DNA of 64,000 nucleotides from Flavobacterium hibisci (lineage in GTDB: Bacteria; Bacteroidota; Bacteroidia; Flavobacteriales; Flavobacteriaceae): positions 186,001 through 250,000 of the forward strand of contig NZ_JAIQDW010000004.1 in the NCBI RefSeq assembly GCF_020026925.1, given 5' to 3'. This document shows positions 29,116 through 40,500 of this stretch, in pieces. How positions within the stretch are numbered: position 1 is the stretch's first letter; every line of letters begins with the position of its first letter. A program made the position numbers and the translations under genes. The notes under the pieces are model-generated. The model was not told where the DNA came from. It searched no databases and saw nothing but the letters and a program-made list of their open reading frames with translations.

Positions 29116-29862
29116 TTAGAATTTAACTGAAACTTTTTCAGAAATCAATTTGTCATTTTGATAATATTCAAAAAACCATTGATTGTCTTTTGCATTCAAG
29201 CTCCCCTGAATACCCTCTTTTATGGCTATAAAAGAATCAGGCCGGGAGGTTTTAAGCAGTTTCATAACCACTTTTGGCGTTTTATCGATCAACTGAAACC
29301 CGTTTTCTGTTGGCTGTGCATAAAGTAAATTGGGATCTGAAACATCTGCAACAGGAGCAGAAACTGAAGCTGCAGCTACAACAGGAGCAGCAGTAACTGC
29401 TGCTGTTGATGCAACACCAGAAGCTGTTATTGCGGTTTTGCCACTGTATTTATAATGCAGACCATATATAGACAGGAAAGCCATATCAAGGGATTCTCTA
29501 TATGCTGCCTCATATTCTTTCTCTTTGCTTCTTCCTGTTTCAGATGTATAAACTACTTTTCCATAGCAGTCTTTAAACTCTACAAAAAGTTTTGTTACCA
29601 GGAAAGCATTATCTCTTTTTACATCTGCGTATAAAAGATCACATCTATTGAGTAATTCCGCCGGGAGCTGATCATTCTCATAAAAAGCCTGAAATCCTGC
29701 TTTTATTAAATTTGCCTTTGTCATAGTTGATAATCGATAAGGATTAATTCCTTTGGCAAAATCAAAATTTATTGGCACAATTACAGCTTTATAATCATTA
29801 ATTGACTGTGAAAAACCAATGAATGAAGTGAATAGAATAAATACTAAAAATTTAATTTTCAT
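29116..29862 (-). CDS. Secreted or periplasmic protein of unknown function
   Basis: 248 residues with a signal peptide (MKIKFLVFILFTSFIGFSQ). No family recognised. The N-terminal part (about 20-145) reads like a compact folded domain (KAVIVPINFDFAKGINPYRL; TKLFVEFKDCYGKVVYTSET). An Ala/Val-rich linker (about 150-175) follows, then a C-terminal beta-rich part (DSFIAIKEGIQGSLNAKDNQ). It is probably the last gene of the radC-HAD-this operon, only 2 bp after the HAD gene. Confidence 0.8.
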   Translation of the reverse strand: MKIKFLVFILFTSFIGFSQSINDYKAVIVPINFDFAKGINPYRLSTMTKANLIKAGFQAFYENDQLPAELLNRCDLLYADVKRDNAFLVTKLFVEFKDCYGKVVYTSETGRSKEKEYEAAYRESLDMAFLSIYGLHYKYSGKTAITASGVASTAAVTAAPVVAAASVSAPVADVSDPNLLYAQPTENGFQLIDKTPKVVMKLLKTSRPDSFIAIKEGIQGSLNAKDNQWFFEYYQNDKLISEKVSVKF

Positions 29863-29864
29863 AA

Positions 29865-30557
29865 TTATAAATATTTTTTGAGTTCTAATAAATTATTTAT
29901 TTGTTTTATATTTTCAGGAGCGGCCACCTTTTTATCATTAAAAAAAATAGCATCCAGACCGGCATTCAAAGCACCATTAACATCAGCATCAAGGCAATCA
30001 CCGATCATAATACAATTTTCTTTTGAAGCCTTTGCCAGATTCACAGCATAATCAAAGATAATACTATTTGGCTTTTTTACACCAGCCAGGTCTGAATTTG
30101 TAATTGTATTGAAATAGCCTGAAATAGCAGCATTATTAATTTTTTTATCCTGAACTCCGGCAAAACCATTCGTTATAATGTGCAGCTTATACTTTGGTTT
30201 CAGATATTCCAAAATTTCAATTGCTCCCTCAAAAAGATGATTGTTATCTGTTAAAAACTCAATATAATCATTTGCAATCTGATTGATATCCTCATCAGAA
30301 ATAATAAAATCCAAAGCATCAAACGAGTGCTTCAATCTGTTATAACGCAATTCCTGATGTGTAATTTTGTCGTTCTGATATAATTTCCAGCAAGCCTGAT
30401 TCACAGGAATATACTTTTGAATGAAATCCCGGCAATTGATTTCAGGAAATTTACTCTCAAAAATTCGATTAAAAGCTAACTCCGAATTTCTGTCAAAGTC
30501 CCAAAGTGTGTGGTCTAAATCAAAAAAGACATCGGTAATATTTTTACTCATACTCAT
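29865..30557 (-). CDS. yjjG: HAD-family nucleotidase, YjjG-like
   Basis: 230-residue haloacid dehalogenase-like hydrolase. Motif I FFDLDHTLWDFD with its nucleophile Asp, motif II HIITNGFAG and motif IV MIGDCLDADVNGALNAG are present, and the DLDHTLWDFDRNSELAF start is typical of YjjG, which removes phosphate from non-canonical pyrimidine nucleotides. Its ATG overlaps the radC stop (ATGA), so the two are translationally coupled. A second ATG two codons later is possible. Confidence 0.85.
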   Translation of the reverse strand: MSMSKNITDVFFDLDHTLWDFDRNSELAFNRIFESKFPEINCRDFIQKYIPVNQACWKLYQNDKITHQELRYNRLKHSFDALDFIISDEDINQIANDYIEFLTDNNHLFEGAIEILEYLKPKYKLHIITNGFAGVQDKKINNAAISGYFNTITNSDLAGVKKPNSIIFDYAVNLAKASKENCIMIGDCLDADVNGALNAGLDAIFFNDKKVAAPENIKQINNLLELKKYL

Positions 30558-31243
30558 AAAATTCCTTCATCTGCAAAACTATAATATTTTGTTTCAGTTA
30601 TAATAAGATGATCCAAAACTTTAACATCTAAGCTATCTCCAGCTTGCTTTATTTTTTTAGTGATTTGCTTATCAGCATCACTCGGAACTAAGCCTCCAGA
30701 AGGATGATTATGGCATAAAATCAAGCCTGTCGCTCCGTTTTCCAGAGCCACCTTAAAGACTAAACGTACGTCTACAATGGTTCCTGAAATACCACCTTTG
30801 CTCAATTGTGACTTCAAAATCACCTTATTGGAATTATTCAGAAAAAGCACCCAAAATTCTTCGTGTGGAAGTTCACCAATAATAGGCTGCATGATTTCAA
30901 AAACAATTTTACTGGAAGTAATTTTTGTTAATTCTACAGTATCCTCCGCTCTTCGACGTCTGCCCAATTCCAGAGCTGCAATAATTGCAATAGCCTTGGC
31001 CTCACCTATTCCTTTAAAATTGGTCAGTTGCCCCAAAGACATTTTTCCTAAAGAATTCAAAGTATCTACACTAGCTAAAATTCTTTTACTCAAATCAACT
31101 GCCGACTCGTTTCGGCTTCCTGAACCAATTAAAATTGCAATCAATTCGGCATCACTCAAAGCATTTTTGCCTTTTAGCATTAATTTTTCGCGTGGGCGGT
31201 CATCTTCTGACCAGTTTGTAATGGGGAAATGTACTGATTCCAT
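30554..31243 (-). CDS. radC: RadC/JAB-domain protein
   Basis: 229 residues with an N-terminal helix-hairpin-helix part (LTNFKGIGEAKAIAIIAALE) and a JAMM-type metal site HNHPSGGLVPSDAD in the C-terminal MPN domain. The family was named for DNA repair, but its biochemical role is unsettled. First gene of a three-gene operon; two copies of TATACGCCA lie just upstream (31244-31282). Confidence 0.92.
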   Translation of the reverse strand: MESVHFPITNWSEDDRPREKLMLKGKNALSDAELIAILIGSGSRNESAVDLSKRILASVDTLNSLGKMSLGQLTNFKGIGEAKAIAIIAALELGRRRRAEDTVELTKITSSKIVFEIMQPIIGELPHEEFWVLFLNNSNKVILKSQLSKGGISGTIVDVRLVFKVALENGATGLILCHNHPSGGLVPSDADKQITKKIKQAGDSLDVKVLDHLIITETKYYSFADEGIL

Positions 31244-31491
31244 TGGCGTATATTAAATTATTGTTTTTTTACTGGCGTATATCTCATAATAGTGCCTTAA
31301 TATTTATCTTCAATTGCTGTCTCTATTCTAAATGATAAAATTCAAGCTATTCCGTAAAAGATTAAGGCTATTTTTCAATTGCTTCTCTTCAACCTATTTT
31401 TATGTTGTTGACAAATAAATTTGTTAAAAATAAGAAAAATCATTCACTAAAAAGTCATAGCTCTTTAATAATCATTAATTTTAAATAAAAA

Positions 31492-32127
31492 ATGAAATCT
31501 TCTTATGTAACTTTAACCGTCTTATTATTTTTTTCATGCGTTCAAAAAGAAAATGCCACAATAACATTTTCTACTATTTCAGAGAGGCGTAGTAATAGCC
31601 TTGAAGAAAAATTGTCAGAAGCGGCAATTTCTATAATTGATCCATCTGTCAAATATGATCCTGCCTATTTTGCTATAAAATATCCAAACGGAGATATTCC
31701 TGAAGACAAAGGAGTCTGCACGGATGTAGTAATCAGAGCATATCGCAAACTAGGAATAGATTTGCAAAAAGAAGTTCATGAAGAAATGTCTGAGAATTTT
31801 TCTGAATATCCAAACTTAAAAAAATGGGGAATGACAAAACCCGACACTAATATCGACCACAGGAGAGTTCCTAACCTTGAAGTTTTCTTTGAAAGAAAAG
31901 GAACAAAATTACCTGTTTCAGAAAATGGAAAAGATTATAAAACAGGGGAAATTGTGACTTGGATGATAAATAATAAACTCCCACATATCGGAATTGTTAC
32001 CCATAAAAAGTCAGATGATGGTAAACGCAATCTAATTGTTCATAATGTTGGCGGAGGTCAGGTTTTGGAAGATTGTTTGTTTGCGTATAAAATTGTGGGA
32101 CACTTTAAATACCAAGGGGTGAATTAG
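31492..32127 (+). CDS. DUF1287 lipoprotein (NlpC/P60-like fold)
   Basis: 211 residues. A short signal peptide with the lipobox-like FFSC (Cys about 16) suggests a lipoprotein. The DUF1287 domain contains GVCTDVVIRAYRKLGIDLQ, with the likely catalytic cysteine, and HIGIVTHKKS plus LIVHNVGGG with conserved histidines. The family resembles cysteine amidases or peptidases acting on the cell wall, but I know of no assigned reaction. It stands alone. A TAAATTTG box at 31416-31423 could be its promoter, without a good -33 element. Confidence 0.85.
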   Translation: MKSSYVTLTVLLFFSCVQKENATITFSTISERRSNSLEEKLSEAAISIIDPSVKYDPAYFAIKYPNGDIPEDKGVCTDVVIRAYRKLGIDLQKEVHEEMSENFSEYPNLKKWGMTKPDTNIDHRRVPNLEVFFERKGTKLPVSENGKDYKTGEIVTWMINNKLPHIGIVTHKKSDDGKRNLIVHNVGGGQVLEDCLFAYKIVGHFKYQGVN

Positions 32128-32129
32128 AG

Positions 32130-32260
32130 AATTAGAAAATTTGCCAATTAGATAATTTTAGGATGATGACTAAAAAAAGAATTGTCACACTATCTAATTA
32201 TCATTCTGTCAAAAAAAGTGCCAACTGCAAACAATTGGCACATTATCAAATTTTCTAATT
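32130..32260. repeat. Imperfect inverted repeat around the mpl terminator
   Basis: AATTAGAAAATTTG (32130-32143) is matched by its reverse complement CAAATTTTCTAATT (32247-32260). It is one of several long AT-rich palindromes in gaps of this window. Confidence 0.6.
32218..32243 (-). terminator. Intrinsic terminator after mpl
   Basis: GTGCCAA (32218-32224) pairs with TTGGCAC (32235-32241), extended by TG/CA after one mismatch, and is followed by seven T on the minus strand. The mpl stop codon is 30 bp upstream. Confidence 0.8.
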
Positions 32261-32271
32261 AACAAATTAAT

Positions 32272-33627
32272 CTACTCAATCAAAGTCTTAACCTCATCAA
32301 AATTTAAACCTCCATAATTTCCTGAGCTCATTAATAACAAGGCTGAATTATCCAGATTTAAGCTGAACAAATATTCTTTGAATTCTGTTGGATTAGTATA
32401 AATAATCAAATCTTTTCTATTGAAAGAACTGGCGATTTGTTCATAAGTAACTTCTTCGAGTTGTTTAATTTTTACGGCATCGGGTGAATAAAACACAACT
32501 GCAACATCTGCATATTCTAAAGCCCCTTCATATTCTTTCAAAAATTCAGCATTTAAGCTGCTGTAGGTATGCAATTCTAAACAAGCCACTAAAGTTCGGT
32601 TTGGGTATTGCTCTTTTACGGCTTTTGTGGTTGCCGCTACTTTACTTGGTGAATGCGCAAAATCTTTGTAAGCGACTTTTCCTTTCCCTTCTGCAATTTT
32701 TTCCAATCGTTTTGAGGCTCCTTTAAAACTTGCAATTGCCTCGTAGAAATCAGCCTCATCAACTCCCATGTTCTGGCAAATCCATTTTGCTCCGGCTAAA
32801 TTATTCAGGTTGTGTGCTCCAAAAACTTCGATTGGCATATCGCCTTCCGGAGTTTCTAAAAGTGTCACGCCATCATTTACTGTATAATTTGGCGTGTGGT
32901 AAGGTAATTTTCGAATTGGATTTGTGGCTGCTTCAGAAACGCGTTTTACTTCAGGATCATTTTCGTTGTATACCAAAATCCCACCGTTTGTAATTTTAGC
33001 AATGAAAATTTCAAATTGTTCAACGTAGTTTTCATACGTTGGAAAAACATTGATATGATCCCAGGCAATTCCGGAAATCAAGGCAATATTTGGCTGGTAC
33101 AAATGAAACTTAGGACGACGGTCAATTGGTGAAGACAAATACTCATCTCCTTCTAAAACCATAAAATCATTTTCTTCCGTAAGATGCACCATGGTATCAA
33201 AACCTTCTAATTGTGCTCCAACCATGTAATCAACCGCAATATTGTGGTAATGCATCACATGTAAAATCATCGAAGTAATGGTTGTTTTTCCATGGGAACC
33301 ACCAATTACAACACGGGTTTTATTTTTTGACTGTTCGTATAAAAATTCCGGGTACGAATAAATTTTTAATCCTAATTCCTGAGCTTTCAATAACTCTGGA
33401 TTATCTGCTTTTGCATGCATTCCTAAAATTACTGCTTCAATGTCTGACGTTATTTTTTCAGGAAACCAGCCCATTTCTGCAGGAAGAATTCCTTTTTTTT
33501 CCAATCTTGATTTTGAAGGTTCAAAAATAGCATCGTCGCTTCCTGTAACCTGATAACCTTTGTTATGTAATGCTAACGCTAAATTGTGCATGGCGCTTCC
33601 GCCTATGGCGATGAAATGTGTTTTCAT
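32272..33627 (-). CDS. mpl: UDP-N-acetylmuramate:tripeptide ligase Mpl (murein recycling)
   Basis: Mur-ligase family enzyme (451 aa) that joins recovered L-Ala-gamma-D-Glu-meso-DAP to UDP-MurNAc. It starts MKTHFIAIGGSAMHNLALAL, with the dinucleotide-like GGSAM loop, the ATP P-loop GGSHGKTTITSMI (about 110-122) and the FAHSPSKVAATTKAVKEQYP segment of the Mpl subgroup, which distinguishes it from MurC. It is transcribed with or after the TPR gene, 65 bp apart, with a palindrome in the gap. Confidence 0.93.
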   Translation of the reverse strand: MKTHFIAIGGSAMHNLALALHNKGYQVTGSDDAIFEPSKSRLEKKGILPAEMGWFPEKITSDIEAVILGMHAKADNPELLKAQELGLKIYSYPEFLYEQSKNKTRVVIGGSHGKTTITSMILHVMHYHNIAVDYMVGAQLEGFDTMVHLTEENDFMVLEGDEYLSSPIDRRPKFHLYQPNIALISGIAWDHINVFPTYENYVEQFEIFIAKITNGGILVYNENDPEVKRVSEAATNPIRKLPYHTPNYTVNDGVTLLETPEGDMPIEVFGAHNLNNLAGAKWICQNMGVDEADFYEAIASFKGASKRLEKIAEGKGKVAYKDFAHSPSKVAATTKAVKEQYPNRTLVACLELHTYSSLNAEFLKEYEGALEYADVAVVFYSPDAVKIKQLEEVTYEQIASSFNRKDLIIYTNPTEFKEYLFSLNLDNSALLLMSSGNYGGLNFDEVKTLIE

Positions 33628-33652
33628 TTTTTAAATCCAATTTTTAAGTTAC

Positions 33653-33676
33653 AAATTCCAGATGTTATTGGAATTT
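33653..33676. repeat. 8-8-8 palindrome between the TPR gene and mpl
   Basis: AAATTCCA (33653-33660) and TGGAATTT (33669-33676) form a perfect inverted repeat around 8 bp, 26 bp upstream of the mpl ATG. There is no T-run; an operator or a repeat are both possible. Confidence 0.4.
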
Positions 33677-33692
33677 AGTATTTGATATTTGA

Positions 33693-34382
33693 TTATTTTG
33701 AGTCAAATTTTCGTTTTAATTCCTGTGCTTTTTTAGGCTCTTTTAATTTGTTCAAATATAAATTATATAATTTTTGAAATGTAACTTTTGATTTACCAAT
33801 TTCATTCGCTTTTATATAATTTTTTTCTGCCGAATCATATCTTTTGAAATACTCATCGATTCTTCCTTTAGACAAATGACCATCAACAGGTGATAATTTT
33901 GCCAGTTCATTAGAATATTTCAACGCTTTCGATTCGCTCCCTCCCAATATTCCGGGTAATTGCAAATACAATTCGATTAACGCCCAGCGTGCAGGCAGAT
34001 GTTTTGGATTTAAATCGATAGCTTTTTCAAATGAAGACTTCATGTCATCCACCATTCCGAATGCCTTAATTTTATTCACTTCTAATGCGCGCATTCCCAA
34101 ACATCCTCCGTATTTGTAATAGTAGTCGGCTTCGTTAGGTTTCAATTGCTTTAGCTTTTTATAATATGAAGCTGTTTTTTCCCATTTTTTTTCTTCTGCA
34201 GAGATGTCGGCCAAACGTTCCAGAGTCTTAATATCACTGGGATAATGTTTTAGATTTTCTTCAAAAACAGCCTCGGCTTCTTTATATTTTTTGGCATGAA
34301 ATAACTTCTCGCCTTTTTCAAAATTGGATTGTGACCATAAAAGAAATGGTGTCAAAACGAAGAAAAATATTAGCTGTCTCAT
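33693..34382 (-). CDS. Exported tetratricopeptide-repeat protein
   Basis: 229 residues with a signal peptide (MRQLIFFFVLTPFLLWSQS). It then shows helical TPR units throughout: EKGEKLFHAKKYKEAEAVFE, KTLERLADISAEEKKWEKTA, YYYKYGGCLGMRALEVNK and later repeats up to the C-terminus. It probably acts as a periplasmic scaffold; the partner is unknown. It is divergent from the macroglobulin gene (130 bp gap) and upstream of mpl. Confidence 0.88.
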   Translation of the reverse strand: MRQLIFFFVLTPFLLWSQSNFEKGEKLFHAKKYKEAEAVFEENLKHYPSDIKTLERLADISAEEKKWEKTASYYKKLKQLKPNEADYYYKYGGCLGMRALEVNKIKAFGMVDDMKSSFEKAIDLNPKHLPARWALIELYLQLPGILGGSESKALKYSNELAKLSPVDGHLSKGRIDEYFKRYDSAEKNYIKANEIGKSKVTFQKLYNLYLNKLKEPKKAQELKRKFDSK

Positions 34383-34512
34383 TTATCAAAAATAACGAAA
34401 TATAAAATGCCTTATTTGCTTTTAGATATAAATTAGTAATTTGTACGAAAATTTCCAAACAAGTATCCAACCTTTTTCAATAAAAAGCACTCTATAAATA
34501 AAAAACCAATTT

Positions 34513-37500
34513 ATGAAAAATATCTTATTTGTATTCTTATTGATTTCTACAGTCGTTTTTGGGCAGCAAAATGATAAAAAATGGGCAAAAGCAATATCAT
34601 TAGAAAACGAGGGTAAAATCAAATCTGCAAATGAAGTTGTTGCGAAAATCTACAAAAAATCAGTTGCAAGAAAAGATGAAGCACAAATGATAAAATGTTT
34701 TTTTTATCAATCAAAATATTTGCAGGTTGTTGATGAAAATGCAAAAAGTAAAATTATAACCAATTTAAAAACAGATATTAATCGTGTTTCAATTCCTTCA
34801 AAAGCAATTTTGAATCTGATTTATGCAAAATATTTAAAAGATCATTTTAACGATTATGAAGCGTATGTAGAAGTTGATAGTGCCGCAGCAGTTGTCGATA
34901 GTGCCGTATCGCTAATCGATATAGCTGCTGCAACAATCGATACGGCTTCTGTAACAGGAATGAAAAATACTGAAATTGATTCGGTAGAAGTTCCACAATC
35001 CGATTATGTCCCTCAAGAAATCACATCAGAAGATGATGTCGTTTCTGCTTTTAATAAAACATTAGAAAATGAAGCTGTTTTAAAAGCCACACCTCTAACA
35101 AAATACAAAGCTATTCTCGATTACTCTGATTTAGAAAAATTTAAAGAAGAAAACTTATGGAGCTTTTTATTAAAAGAAAACATCTCGTTTTTTACAGAAA
35201 AAATTCGAAGTTGGGAGATTCGAAACAGTGATTTCTTAGTTTACAAGGAGCAGCTTTTAGGAAATTCGAGTACTTTTTTAAGTCTAAATCTTGATTTTAT
35301 AAAAGAGTCAAATGTTAAAAGAGTTTTGGAACTCTATCAGAAAATAGAATCAGATAATTCATCATTAAAAAACCAATTCGAACGTGCGAAATTTTGCGAG
35401 CAATATTTATTAAAATCAAATGAGAATTTTAGTGCTTATTTGGATAAAATTGCAAAAGAAACTCAGGATAAAAATCTTATTCAGAGTATAAAATTAGAGC
35501 AAGCACAAATTCTTCTAGAAGAGGCTTCAAAAGAATTACATCCAAACAACAACAATAAAGCTTTAGAAGTATTAGATGAAGTTATTAAAATTGATGAGAG
35601 CTCAAACAATGCAAAACTTGCCATTTCTAAGAAATATGATGTTTTATCTAAATCTTTAACGATTCAATTTCAAAAAAACAGTTACGAAAATGAAAACACC
35701 AGAGCTTTCATTCATTATAAAGACATCAAAAATTTTAAAATCACTTTTTATAAAATTGATCTTTTACAAGTTCGTGCATTTAGCAAAGTGTATGGAATTA
35801 AGCAAGATTCGCTAGTTAAATCAATTGTACAAAAAAACAATTTAATCAAGACAGAAAACTACAACTTGATTGATAAAGAAAATCATTTTACCTACTCAAC
35901 AGAAATTTTATTACCCAAATTACCGATAGGAAACTATTTGGCTTACTTTAAAAGCAATTCAGATCCAAAAGAAAAAAAAGCATTTGGTTCTGGAATTCTA
36001 ACAATTTCGAATATTTCAGTTCTTGCTTCCAAAAAAGACAAAATCGAAAACTATCAGGCATTGGATCGAAAAACGGGAAAACCGCTAAAAGATGTTAGGG
36101 TAGAATACGAAAAAAAAAGTATAAAAACAGATCAAAATGGAATTGCAGCATTTCAAACAGAAACCAGTGAATACGATTATAACTATAGCCAAAAATTTAT
36201 TAAACTTATACAAGACGACGATAGTATTTTAGTCAACAAAAGCTATCTTCCATATGCAGAGAATTACAAATTATCTAACAATGAAAAACCGAAAGGAAAA
36301 ATTGAATTTTATCTGGATCGTGCTATCTACAGACCTGGTCAAACTGTTTTTTACAAAGGAATTGCTTTCCAGAAAAAAAACAATAAGACAAGCGTAACTC
36401 CGAATTTATCATATAAAATTGTCGTAAGAGATCAAAACAATCAGTCTGTAAAAGAATTTAACGCAAAAACCAATGAATATGGTTCATTTTCCGGTGAGTT
36501 TATACTCCCAAAAACAGTACTAACCGGCAGTTATACTATTAACGCACAAAAACCGGACGATTCACCAGAAACCGATCTGGCTTATTGGAATCAAACCTCC
36601 ATAAATTACTCCGACGCCAATTTAAATTTTCTTGTTGAAGAATATAAACGCCCAAAATTTGAAGTAACTTTTGATGCTAAAAAGGAAAGCTACCAACTTA
36701 ATCAGTCTGCTAAAATAAAAGGTAATGCAAAAGCTTTTGCAGGAAGTACCATCTCTGATGCAACCGTAAAATACACTGTAACCCGATATACTACTTATTT
36801 TAGAAATTACTACGGACACGAGGAAAACGAAATTCTAGCAGTTGGAGAAACAAAAACGGATAATTCAGGAAACTTTGTGGTCGATTTTAACGCTGTTCCA
36901 TCAAAAAAACATTCTAAAGAAAATTTACCTATTTTTAATTATGAAATTTCAGCAACTGTTACCGATATAAACGGAGAAACGCATTCTGCAGTAACAAATG
37001 TAAAAGTGGGTTATCACGATTTGATTTTGAATACCCAAATACTGCCTTTCATTCAAACTAAAAATAAAAATGAAATTGCGTTATCCAGCACGAATTTAAA
37101 TGGCGAATTTTTACCTGTTAAAGGTGAAGTGAAATTGTATTTTTTAAGTCCGCTTTCTAATAAATTCAAGCAAAGAAAATTCCAAAAACCAGAAATTGAA
37201 ACAATCTCGGCGGAAGATTTCGAAAGATTATTTCCGTATGAAATTTCAGAAAATGACACAAGCAAAAATGCTTCAGAAATACTATTGTTCTCAAAAAATA
37301 TAGATACCCAAAAAGACAAAAAACTACTATTGGATTTTATCTCCAATTATAAATCCGGTAATTATAAAATTGTATTTTCGGCTAAAGATAGTTTTGGCAA
37401 TCCAATTGAAAGCACATCAAATTTTAAACTTAAGCAAAGCAAAGACAAGTATTATCCAAGTAAATTAATAAATGCCGAACAGCTTAACAGCGATCCTAAA

Positions 37501-40500
37501 AAAGATGGTTTTGTTTTGGTGAAAATAACATCGATTATTCCGGAACTATATATTTTAGCGAATGCTAACTATCAGAATAAAAACTATTTTGAAGATATTA
37601 TACATTTGCAAAATCATGAAGCGACAATTAAAATTCCACTGAAAAATGAATTTGAAAAACAAATTGCTATAAGTTTTCAATGTGTTTTTGAAAATGAGAC
37701 GTTTACTGATTACGTTGAAGTTGCCTTAAAAAGTGAAGAACGAAAATTAGAATGGACTGTTGAGAGTTTTAGAAATAAAATACAACCCGGAACAAACGAA
37801 AACTGGTCGTTTAAACTGAAAAGCTTTAATACTAAAAATGAAGCTGAAGTTTTGGCTTCGATGTATGACAGTTCTTTAGATCAGTTCACTGTAAGAAATT
37901 GGAATCCTTTAAAATTAGAAGATTATTTTTATAATGGTACGAATTTTAAAACGGAATTAGGTTTTGATACTAGTTATGCTTCCTTAGAAAATCTTAACGA
38001 AAGATTTCCACAATTGAATTTCAAAAATGAAGAAACTAGATTAAAATGGTTTGGTTTTAATTTTTACAATAGTAGATACGGTGATTATGGCATTACTATT
38101 ACAGAGCTAAAAGACAAAAAAATTGGAAGCGAAACTATAAAAGGAGATCCGGACGCGGTTTTAACAGTTGATGAAGTTGTAGGTATTGGAGCAACAGCCG
38201 TTGTTGTTCAAGAAGACAATCAGGTTTACAGCACAGCTGCAGTGAAATTAGATGAAGTACGCTTTGTTAAACCTGTTGTTGCAAGCGCACAAGAAGTAAC
38301 TGAAGATCCTACAGGTTATTTTAAAACAAATAAAGTGAAATTTTATCCAGGTAAAAAGATCATTAGCGGTTTAAGCAATATGGTCATCAATAAGTCAACT
38401 TTGTATGTAATTGATGGCAAAATCTCTTCAGAAGAAAATTTCAATGAAATAAATCCGGAAAATATTTTGGATATTGATTTTTTGACTTCAGATAAAGCAA
38501 TTGCACTCTACGGACATAAAGGCGCAAACGGGGTTATTATCATTACAACCAAAAAAGCATTAGAAGAATTAACTCAGGTAAAAGCCAGAAAAAACCTGTC
38601 CGAAACAGCATTCTTCCTTCCCAATTTAAAAACAGATTCTAAAGGAAAAGTGAGTTTCAATTTTACTTCTCCGGAAGCCCTGACTGCCTGGAAACTTCGT
38701 TTGATGGCGCACAATAAAGATGCTGTTTCAGGTTATTTGGAAAAAAGTGTTGTGACTCAAAAAGAGCTGATGGTTTTACCTAATTTCCCACGTTTCTTTA
38801 GGGAAAAAGATACGATTGTGATCAGTGCAAAAATTTCGAATATTACTGCTGAAGCCAAAACCGGAATCTCCCTTTTACAATTCTTTGACGCCACTACCAT
38901 GCAGCCTATTGATGCCAAAATGCTGAATGCTGACAATGTAAAAAACTTTACAATTCCTCCCTACGGAAACACAACTGTAAACTGGAAAATTAAAATTCCG
39001 GAAGGATTGCAAGGAGTTCAATATAAAATTTTGGCAAAATCAGGTAATTTCTCTGATGGGGAAGAAAACATACTTCCGGTTTTAACCAACAATATGCTGG
39101 TTACAGAAAGTATTCCGGTTTGGGTTAGCGAAAATTCTACCAAAGAATATACGTTTGAGAATTTAAAGAACAATTCTTCGACAACTTTAAGAAACCATCA
39201 GTTTACTTTAGAATATACCTCAAATCTAACATGGATTGCCATTCAGTCATTACCTTATTTAATGGAATATGAGCACGAATGTGCCGAACAGACTTTTGCC
39301 CGTTTTTATGCCAACGCTTTGGCTTCTGAAATCATTTCAAGTAATCCTAAAATCGCAACTGTTTTTGAAGACTGGAGAAAAAACGGCAAACTGAATTCAA
39401 AATTAGAAGAAAACGAAGAACTAAAATCATTAATTCTTGCTGAAACTCCTTGGCTAAATGATGCTCAAAGTGAAGATGAAAAGAAAAAAAATCTCGCTCT
39501 TTTATTTGATTTGGAAAAAATGAAAACTTCGCAGGAAGCCACTTTTCAAAAATTAAAACAAAAACAAAAAGCTTCAGGAGGATTTTCATGGTTTGACGGA
39601 AGTGACGAAAACGAATATATTACCAGACATATTTTAGCTGGATTGGGGCACTCAAGCAAACTCAGTAAATCTGGTGATATTGAAGATAAAATTGATGAAA
39701 TTGCAGAAACTGGTATTCCATTTCTAGACAATAAATTTTTAGACTATCATAAATCCAGAACCAAAAATTTAAAAACAGCAGACAAATTAATCTGGATCAA
39801 TCCGTATTCTGATTTGCATTATTTATACACCAGAAGTTTTTATTTGGAAAACTATCCCTTATCTGATACTTTGAAAAAAGAAACTAAATTATATCTCGAA
39901 ACGGCCAAAAAAGATTGGCTGAATTATTCACTTTACGAAAAAGGATTGGCTGCAATAACTTTAAATCGTTTTGGAGAAAAAGAAAGTGCTAAAAAAATTA
40001 TAGAAAGCCTTAAAGAAACTTCATCCAATAACGAAGATTGGGGAATGTACTGGATTGCAAATAAATCGGGGTGGTATTGGTACCAAGCGCCAATAGAGAT
40101 TCAGGCTTTATTAATCGAGGCTTTCGCCGAAGTGACGAATGACACGAAATCTGTGGATGCAATGAAAGTCTGGCTATTAAAAAACAAACAAACCAAAAAC
40201 TGGCCAACGACAAAATCAACTACCGAAGCCATTTATGCTTTATTGATGCAGGGAACCGACTGGCTTTCTGTAAAAGACAATACTGTTATTAAAATCGGGG
40301 ATGAAAAAATTGTAACCAAAAAATTAGCTGAAAACGAAAAAGAAGCTGCAACCGGCTACATCAAAATGAACTGGAAAGCGGAAGAAGTGAAAAAAGAAAT
40401 GGCTTCTATAAAAATTGAAAACAAATCTAAAGTTCCGGGTTTTGGCGGGGTTTACTGGCAGTATTTCGAAGATTTGGATAAAATCAAAACCAATTCGGGA

